This document shows, in pieces, positions 8,103-12,660 of a stretch of 12,660 bases of DNA. The first letter of the stretch is position 1, and the number at the start of each line of letters is the position of its first letter. The position numbers and the translations under genes were made by a program. The notes under the pieces were generated by a model, which saw nothing but the letters and a program-made list of their open reading frames with translations, was not told the origin of the DNA and made no database searches. This DNA is from Chloroflexi bacterium UBA4733 (GTDB lineage: Bacteria; Chloroflexota; UBA4733), in contig DHIZ01000055.1 in the NCBI GenBank assembly GCA_002404055.1, forward strand, positions 1-12,660. Direction: 5' to 3'.

Positions 8103-8157
8103 GGGCGTGACAGCCCAGGCGAGGAAATGGCGCACGCGCGCTCGGCGGCCCAGGCGC

Positions 8158-8300
8158 GCCCGGCGACTGAAGTCGCGGGCTATGACGAGCGAAGTGGGTG
8201 CCCTCTGGGCCCTGCGCGGGCTGTTGCATGCAACGCCACCTCGCTACGAGTCGGCGAAGGCCGACTTTGCAATGGTAGCCCGCGACTTCAGTCGCCGGGC
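8158..8300. repeat. REP pair (BIME-like element 1)
   Basis: The left arm (8158-8182) and right arm (8276-8300) are a perfect 25-bp inverted repeat. Each arm is itself an imperfect hairpin (CGACT-GA-AGTCG with CCCG/CGGG and a bulged G). The right arm is preceded by GTAG (8275-8278), the tetranucleotide typical next to REP hairpins. Inside is a 7-bp hairpin, AGTCGGC-GAAG-GCCGACT (8249-8266). Compared with element 2 this copy is inverted and about 30 bp longer in the middle. It lies between the transposase stop and the methylase start and could weaken read-through or stabilise mRNA. Confidence 0.88.
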
Positions 8301-8309
8301 GCGTATGCC

Positions 8310-8726
8310 TCACTCTTCTGCCACCCTTTCCCATTCCAGATTCAGACTCCCTTCCGCATGGTGTTGCTTCTGCTGCGCTATGTAGCGCTCGACTTCCGGC
8401 GCAACTGCGGCTGACACCGAAAATGCCCCGTACGCTCCCTGCCACCTGAACCCCGCGACGCGGTCGATCTCGTGATTGATCAGGTGGGCCGAAGCGCCCT
8501 TGAGCTGCTGAACGAGCCTGGCGACGGCGACAGTCGGATGAACCCTCACCAGGACATGCACATGGTCCGCCATTCCTCCAATGGCGATCGGCGCGCACTG
8601 GAGGCCCCGAGCCTCGCTGGACAGAGCGGCATAGAGGCGGCCCTCCAACCCTGAATCGATAAGCGGCAGCCGGTCCCACGTGGCCCAGACCAGATGCGCC
8701 AGCAACTGAGTGTACGGCCCACGCAT
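8310..8726 (-). CDS. REP-associated / IS200-like Y1 (HUH) transposase
   Basis: A 138-aa protein with the complete small Y1 transposase fold. It has HLVWATWDRLPLI at the start, the metal-binding HUH motif in GGMADHVHVLV (H55 and H57), LVQQLKG, the segment FRWQGAYGAFSVS (93-105), and the catalytic tyrosine Y115 in VERYIAQQKQHH. It would nick single-stranded DNA at hairpins through a covalent 5'-phosphotyrosine link. ATG at 8726 has an excellent ribosome site, GGAGGAGGG (8732-8740), 5 nt upstream. Flanking REP hairpins, two of them with GTAG, are the expected substrates and support a RAYT rather than a plain IS200; there is no TnpB partner. All key residues are present, so it may be active. It has no evident link to the defence function. 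Confidence 0.93.
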   Translation of the reverse strand: MRGPYTQLLAHLVWATWDRLPLIDSGLEGRLYAALSSEARGLQCAPIAIGGMADHVHVLVRVHPTVAVARLVQQLKGASAHLINHEIDRVAGFRWQGAYGAFSVSAAVAPEVERYIAQQKQHHAEGSLNLEWERVAEE

Positions 8727-8750
8727 GTTATCCCTCCTCCGTCTGGCACC

Positions 8751-8862
8751 GCCCGGCGACTGAAGTCGCGGGCTACCTTTGCAAAGTCCGCCTTCGCGGA
8801 CTCGTACTCAGCCCACGAAGGTGGGCTTCGCTCGTCATAGCCCGCGACTTCAGTCGCCGGGC
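8751..8862. repeat. REP pair (BIME-like element 2)
   Basis: Arms at 8751-8775 and 8838-8862 are the same perfect 25-bp inverted repeat as in element 1. The minus strand of the left arm carries GTAG before the hairpin; the right arm has ATAG. Two tetraloop hairpins lie inside: AGTCCGC-CTTC-GCGGACT (8785-8802) and AGCCCAC-GAAG-GTGGGCT (8810-8827). The element occupies the space between the helicase stop (8883) and the transposase start (8726), and could act as a terminator or mRNA-stabilising structure after the helicase gene. A short fragment (ATCGCCGGGCGC, 8871-8882) follows. Confidence 0.9.
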
Positions 8863-8882
8863 TCCCTGAGATCGCCGGGCGC

Positions 8883-11800
8883 TCATGTCAAACCCCCTTC
8901 GGCATTGGCCAACACCTCATCGGCTGCGATCAGCACGCTCCCCCGCGCTCGGGCAATCAGCTTCACAAACGGATTCTGCACCCGCGCCAGGCGGGGGCGC
9001 AGGCTGGCGCAGTCGAAGACGGCGTAGAGCCAGTAATCGTCGCCCAGATTGCAGGCTTTCGCGTACTCGTTCTCCGTCATCTCCACCGGTCGGTTGCCGG
9101 CCCGGCCTTTCACTTCGATGTTGAGCACCGCGCCGTCCGGTCGCCTGGACAGTAAATCGAAGCCGGGGTGGTCGGGCAGGCCCGCCGCACGGGCGCGATC
9201 CGGCGTGGAAGCATCCGTCACAATGGCGCCGCGGCTCTCTTCATAATCACGCACCACCCGCACCGCCAGCAGTTCGGCGCGGGCATCCTGGCGCCGCTCT
9301 TCCTCCGGGTCGTCGGTCGGCAGCACCAGGGCATGCGCGACGAACTCCACTTCGCCCAGCTCGATCAGTTCCGGCTCCCGCCGCAACGCTGTGAGCGCAA
9401 CGTTTTTCCGTGTTGCAAGCGTGCGCTGCCGCTCTCGCACGCGGGTGAGTTCGCCCCTCGCGTGGGTGTCTCCTTCCGCGTCCTTGCGGCGCAGGCGGGA
9501 TCGCGCCTCCAGCAGTTCGCTCTCCTGGAAGCCGAAACCGCGCTCCACGAAGCGCAGCCGCTCGACCAGCGTCGCCTCCCGCCGTTGCACCTGCTCCCGC
9601 ACGACCTCCGGCGCCACACGCTCACGAACGAATGCCAGCGTCGCCGGTCGAATGCTTTCCGCTTGCGCCGCCAGTGGGCGAAGGGTCTCGGCAGCGTCCG
9701 CACCTTCAGAGAGCAGCAAGAGCGTCTCGACCGGGCAATCGGTCACGGCGCCGTCCAGCTCCTGGCGCAAGCCCACCAGTCGCGTCTCCAGCGTTTCGCC
9801 TCGCCGTAAGGCCGGCAGTTCGGGATCGGCCTGGCGCACTACCGTTAGCCGGACCAGGTGAAAGAGGTAGGGGCGCTCCGCGCCGGCATCACGGAAGACC
9901 GCGCCACGCCGGGCGGCCGGGCCCAGCTGGAGCATGACCTGCTGCCGCAAGGCCTCGAATACCGACTCCCCCGGTCGCAAAAAGATCGCCGGTTCGCCGT
10001 TGTCAGGCTTGACTACCGAGAGCGCTGCCTGCTGGGGCGTCTCGTAACGTTCCAACGCCGAGAGTAGCGGGTCCATGGCGTGCGGCTCGGCGGCATGCAG
10101 GGCAAACCGCGCGCTCAGGTCGCCCTCAATGCGTAGTCCGAGCAACGGCGCCGCCTCGGCAACGAAGCCGCGCACGTAGCCGGGCAGCAGGCGGCGGTAG
10201 GTCTCATCCTCCAACTCGGCACGCAGGCGCGGGAGTTCGCGGGCCACGTCGTCGCCGTCACCATAACGTCGCTGCTCGGCCTGCTGCAGGGCGGTGACCT
10301 GCTCCGCCGTCAACGTGCCGGCCAGGAGGCGCTCCACGTTGGCGACCCCTTCTTCGGTGAGGGCGTCCCGCATGTAGTCGCGCAGCGACACCCCCTGGAA
10401 CAACTGGCCGATCACATCGTAGACCTTGTCGGAGCCCAGTTCGGCGCGGATGCGCTCCAGCTTATCCAGCAGCGTCTTCAGCACCTTGCCTTCACGCGTT
10501 TTGCCGGCAATGAGGTTGAGGATGACCACCGGATCGTGGCGCTGGCCGTAGCGATGGATGCGACCCATGCGCTGCTCCAATCGCGCCGGGTTCCAGGGCA
10601 CGTCGTAGTTGACCATCAGCCAGCAGAACTGGAGATTAATACCCTCCTCGGCAGCGTCGGTAGCGACCAGGTAGGTCGCGCCGCCTGCGCTCGCCGGCCG
10701 GCGGAACTGTTGCACCTGGGCGTCGCGTTCGTGTACGTCCATGCCGCCGTGGATATGGGCCACCTGGCCGGCAAAGCCCAGCCCCTCCAGGCGCCGGACC
10801 AGAAACTGCAGCGTGTCGCGGTGTTCCGTGAAGATGATGAGCTTTTCATCGGCGTAGGCCGGGTCTTTGAGCACCTCGCGCAGCTTCTCAAACTTCGATT
10901 CATCGGCGTTATCGTAGACGCGCTGCGCCAGCTCGATCAACGCCCGCACTTGCTCCCGCTCCGCCTCAAGCTGGTCGAGCGAGAGGGCGAACACCTGCAA
11001 AGCATCGTCTTCGGCCCGCTCGTGCCCTTCCCGGCCACCCTCCGCCTGCTCTTCGTCGGCGGTTTGCTCTTCAAGGAGATCATGCACACTCAACCGTCGC
11101 TGGCCGGCTGCCATCTGTTCGATGCTGACCCGGCCGGAGCGCAGGTCGTCGATCTTTTCGTCCAGGCGAACGAGCCGGCGCTGAAAGGAGCGCAAGAGGG
11201 CGTAGGTCGAGCTAGCAAGGCGGCGCTGGAAGACGCTCAGCGCCAGCCGCGCCGCCGAACGGTTGAGGATGACGGCCCGGTTGTAGTAGCGATCCATATA
11301 GGTCGTCGTCCCGTCGTAGAGCGTTTGCTCGCTGGTCGGCCCTTTGGTCAGGTCGTAGCTGAGGGTTGCGGACTCCCGAGTGGGATAGATGCGCGAGCCG
11401 TCGAAGCGCACCATCTCCTCTTTCGTCCGCCGGATGAAATGGCGGCGTCGGGCCTCAGCCGGGTAACCGGACCAGGCGTTGAAGGTGGAAAGAGCGTCTG
11501 GTTGCAGCAGCCGCCAGAGGAAATAATAGGGGTAGTCCTTCCCCATGTGCGGCGTTGCTGTCAGTAACAAGAGGTGCCGGGCGCTCCAATCGAGCAGCCA
11601 ATCGCGCTGCTGATCGTCGCTGGGGATGCCGGCCAGCGCCTCGGCCAGCCGGTAGCGATCGGTTTTACGGACGGTGAAATCCGGCTCGCGATCAGCGGAC
11701 AGCTTGTGTACTTCATCGAAGATGACGAGGTCATACGGCTCGACATCCAGCTCCTGCAACCGTCCGAACAGCCGCTCGGCGGCCAGGGTATCGACGCTGA

Positions 11801-12482
11801 CGATCAGGAGATCACTTTCCGGTCCCAGGAAGGGGTTGCCGCTGCGCCCTTCGCCGCCGCCGACGACGCGGAAGGGCAGGCCAAAGAGGCCGTTCAGCTC
11901 GCGCTCCCAGTTCAGCACCAGTCCGGCCGGCGGCACGACCAATACGCGGGAGAGCAGGCGCCGGTTGAGCATCTCGCGGATGTAGAGACCGGACATGATC
12001 GTTTTGCCGGCTCCGGCATCGTCGGCCAGCAGGAAGCGCAGGTGCGTCTGGGTCAGCATGTGCTCGTAGACGGCGATGCGCTGATGCGGCAGCGGCTCAA
12101 TCAGAGAGAGTTCCGTGGCGAAAGCGGCGTTGACGAGGTGGCCGCTGGCAAGGCGTTCTCCTTCGGCCACGACCCGCACGGCCCCGGGATCGGCCTGGAA
12201 ATCGAGTACCATGGCAGGTTCCTCTGACGCAGCAGCGATAGTCGCCGCCTCTCCGCTCGGCGCTACAACACCGGCAAGGCCGAACCGCTCGGCCCGTTCG
12301 ATCCACTGGCGAGCCAACATCTGGGGCTGCCTCTGGCCATTCTCCCAGCGATTGACGGAGGCAAAAGAGACGCCAATAAGGCCGGCAAGCTGTGTCTGCG
12401 TGAGGCGGTACGTGGCGCGCAGTTGCCGCAATCGCACAGCAAGGGACGGTTCGATACCATCTTCGTCCGCCATTAGCGTCAC
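8883..12482 (-). CDS. XRE-HTH / Snf2-type helicase / DUF3883 fusion protein
   Basis: A 1199-aa protein with three parts. Residues 17-66 form an XRE/Cro-type helix-turn-helix (LTQTQLAGLIGVSFASVNRWENG). Residues about 125-700 form a Snf2-like superfamily 2 helicase/translocase: Walker A DDAGAGKT (154-161), DEVH (256-259), TATPH (308-312), IFTEHRDT, DAAEEGINL and motif VI QRMGRIHRYGQ (637-647). The C-terminus (about 1095-1185) is DUF3883: GFDLLSRRPDG, then IEVKGRAG with E1123 and K1125, and a WLYAVFDC strand. That domain resembles PD-(D/E)XK nuclease folds. Snf2-DUF3883 proteins are common in phage-defence islands with methylases (DISARM-like and DUF1156 loci) and probably translocate on DNA. 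GTG at 12482 has GAGAGG 6 nt upstream; an ATG at 12473 would sit 15 nt from it. A transposase unit separates this gene from the methylase, so joint function is inferred from proximity and family habit. Confidence 0.94.
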   Translation of the reverse strand: MTLMADEDGIEPSLAVRLRQLRATYRLTQTQLAGLIGVSFASVNRWENGQRQPQMLARQWIERAERFGLAGVVAPSGEAATIAAASEEPAMVLDFQADPGAVRVVAEGERLASGHLVNAAFATELSLIEPLPHQRIAVYEHMLTQTHLRFLLADDAGAGKTIMSGLYIREMLNRRLLSRVLVVPPAGLVLNWERELNGLFGLPFRVVGGGEGRSGNPFLGPESDLLIVSVDTLAAERLFGRLQELDVEPYDLVIFDEVHKLSADREPDFTVRKTDRYRLAEALAGIPSDDQQRDWLLDWSARHLLLLTATPHMGKDYPYYFLWRLLQPDALSTFNAWSGYPAEARRRHFIRRTKEEMVRFDGSRIYPTRESATLSYDLTKGPTSEQTLYDGTTTYMDRYYNRAVILNRSAARLALSVFQRRLASSTYALLRSFQRRLVRLDEKIDDLRSGRVSIEQMAAGQRRLSVHDLLEEQTADEEQAEGGREGHERAEDDALQVFALSLDQLEAEREQVRALIELAQRVYDNADESKFEKLREVLKDPAYADEKLIIFTEHRDTLQFLVRRLEGLGFAGQVAHIHGGMDVHERDAQVQQFRRPASAGGATYLVATDAAEEGINLQFCWLMVNYDVPWNPARLEQRMGRIHRYGQRHDPVVILNLIAGKTREGKVLKTLLDKLERIRAELGSDKVYDVIGQLFQGVSLRDYMRDALTEEGVANVERLLAGTLTAEQVTALQQAEQRRYGDGDDVARELPRLRAELEDETYRRLLPGYVRGFVAEAAPLLGLRIEGDLSARFALHAAEPHAMDPLLSALERYETPQQAALSVVKPDNGEPAIFLRPGESVFEALRQQVMLQLGPAARRGAVFRDAGAERPYLFHLVRLTVVRQADPELPALRRGETLETRLVGLRQELDGAVTDCPVETLLLLSEGADAAETLRPLAAQAESIRPATLAFVRERVAPEVVREQVQRREATLVERLRFVERGFGFQESELLEARSRLRRKDAEGDTHARGELTRVRERQRTLATRKNVALTALRREPELIELGEVEFVAHALVLPTDDPEEERRQDARAELLAVRVVRDYEESRGAIVTDASTPDRARAAGLPDHPGFDLLSRRPDGAVLNIEVKGRAGNRPVEMTENEYAKACNLGDDYWLYAVFDCASLRPRLARVQNPFVKLIARARGSVLIAADEVLANAEGGLT

Positions 12483-12488
12483 GTGTTG

Positions 12489-12494
12489 CCTCTC
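12489..12494 (-). promoter_or_regulatory. Ribosome binding site deciding the helicase start
   Basis: GAGAGG on the minus strand lies 6 nt before GTG at 12482. The nearby ATG at 12473 would be 15 nt away, so the GTG is preferred. Confidence 0.5.
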
Positions 12495-12518
12495 ACCGCT
12501 CGCTCCTGGAGGCTAGAC

Positions 12519-12527
12519 AGCATACCA
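12519..12527 (-). promoter_or_regulatory. Possible extended -10 promoter for the helicase
   Basis: The minus strand reads TGGTATGCT, which fits an extended -10 (TGnTATnnT) about 37 nt before the GTG start. No good -35 is visible at 17 nt, as is common for extended -10 promoters. This is pattern-matching only. Confidence 0.35.
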
Positions 12528-12532
12528 CATCG

Positions 12533-12543
12533 CGTGAGTCACG
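12533..12543. promoter_or_regulatory. Small palindrome, possible operator
   Basis: CGTGAGTCACG is a perfect 5+1+5 palindrome just upstream of the proposed -10. It overlaps the palindrome GGCTAGCC (12543-12550) by one base. TCACG recurs at the start codon (12478-12482). It could bind the N-terminal XRE domain of the protein it precedes, but a palindrome this short can occur by chance. Confidence 0.25.
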
Positions 12544-12593
12544 GCTAGCCTGTATCGCACCTGTTATATCGCGCAAGCATGGGTCACAGGGTT

Positions 12594-12660
12594 CCCGGCG
12601 ACTGAAGTCGCGGGCTAACGAAGCGAAGTCCGCCTACGCGGACTCGTACTCAGCCCACGA
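12594..12660. repeat. REP element 3, cut by the window edge
   Basis: The left arm (12594-12617) is identical to 24 of the 25 bp of the arms in elements 1 and 2. The hairpin AGTCCGC-CTAC-GCGGACT (12627-12644) and the start of the second hairpin (AGCCCAC, from 12652) follow as in element 2. The right half lies outside the window. The third copy upstream of the helicase shows that the family is dispersed, not confined to the transposase. Confidence 0.87.

Larger units (their letters stand above)
8158..8862 (-). mobile_element. RAYT-REP unit (transposase bracketed by two REP pairs)
   Basis: A Y1/HUH transposase gene is bracketed by two elements (8158-8300 and 8751-8862). Each ends in the same perfect 25-bp inverted repeat, and the inner sequences are in opposite orientation relative to each other. 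The unit sits exactly between the helicase and methylase genes. I see no target-site duplication; IS200-like and REP systems do not normally make one. The outer limits are those of the repeats and may not equal a transposing unit. Confidence 0.7.

Noticed and set aside
7110..8414. 434-codon open frame on the plus strand
   Set aside because: It runs opposite the methylase and across a REP pair into the transposase gene; its composition is that of a GC-driven shadow.
8158..8862. CRISPR array
   Set aside because: The repeats are inverted REP arms in two separate elements, not regularly spaced direct repeats with unique spacers.
10536..11567. 343-codon open frame on the plus strand
   Set aside because: Antisense to the helicase core, where the minus strand carries all conserved helicase motifs.

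Overview
The window is GC-rich bacterial DNA. All seven protein genes lie on the minus strand, so transcription runs from high to low coordinates. No taxonomic marker is visible. The gene families (a DUF1156 methylase next to Csx19 and a TIGR03986-type RAMP protein) and the abundant 'CGACTTCAGTCG' repeats remind me most of filamentous or thermophilic Chloroflexota such as the Roseiflexus group. That assignment is inference only.

Layout in the direction of transcription: (1) 12483-12660 is an intergenic stretch with a partial REP-type repeat and a possible promoter. (2) 8883-12482 encodes a 1199-aa fusion of an XRE helix-turn-helix, a Snf2/DEAD-like helicase and a DUF3883 nuclease-like domain. 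(3) 8158-8862 is a REP-associated IS200-like (Y1/HUH) transposase gene bracketed by two REP-pair elements in opposite orientation. (4) 5055-8102 encodes a DUF1156 DNA methyltransferase of about 1015 aa. (5) 4401-5003 is csx19, 2065-4404 is a large double-RAMP (TIGR03986-like) protein, 785-2023 is a CARF domain joined to a PD-(D/E)XK-like nuclease (DUF1887/Card1/Can2-like), and 1-771 is the N-terminal part of an HD-less Cas10/Cmr2-type protein cut by the window edge.

Genes 4 and 5 are closely spaced or overlapping (51 nt, then an ATGA overlap, 41 nt, 13 nt) and read as one operon. It looks like a composite defence locus. A DNA-modification and helicase/nuclease half, resembling DISARM/BREX-like and DUF1156 islands, is joined to a type III-D-like CRISPR effector half (Csx19, RAMP, Cas10, CARF effector). 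Within the window there is no CRISPR array, Cas6, Cas1 or Cas2, and no DUF499 ATPase, which often accompanies DUF1156. A plausible working model is that the methylase marks self DNA, the helicase/DUF3883 protein handles unmodified DNA, and the RAMP/Cas10 part senses nucleic acid and makes a cyclic oligoadenylate-type signal read by the CARF nuclease. Only the domain content and gene order are seen; the coupling is inferred.
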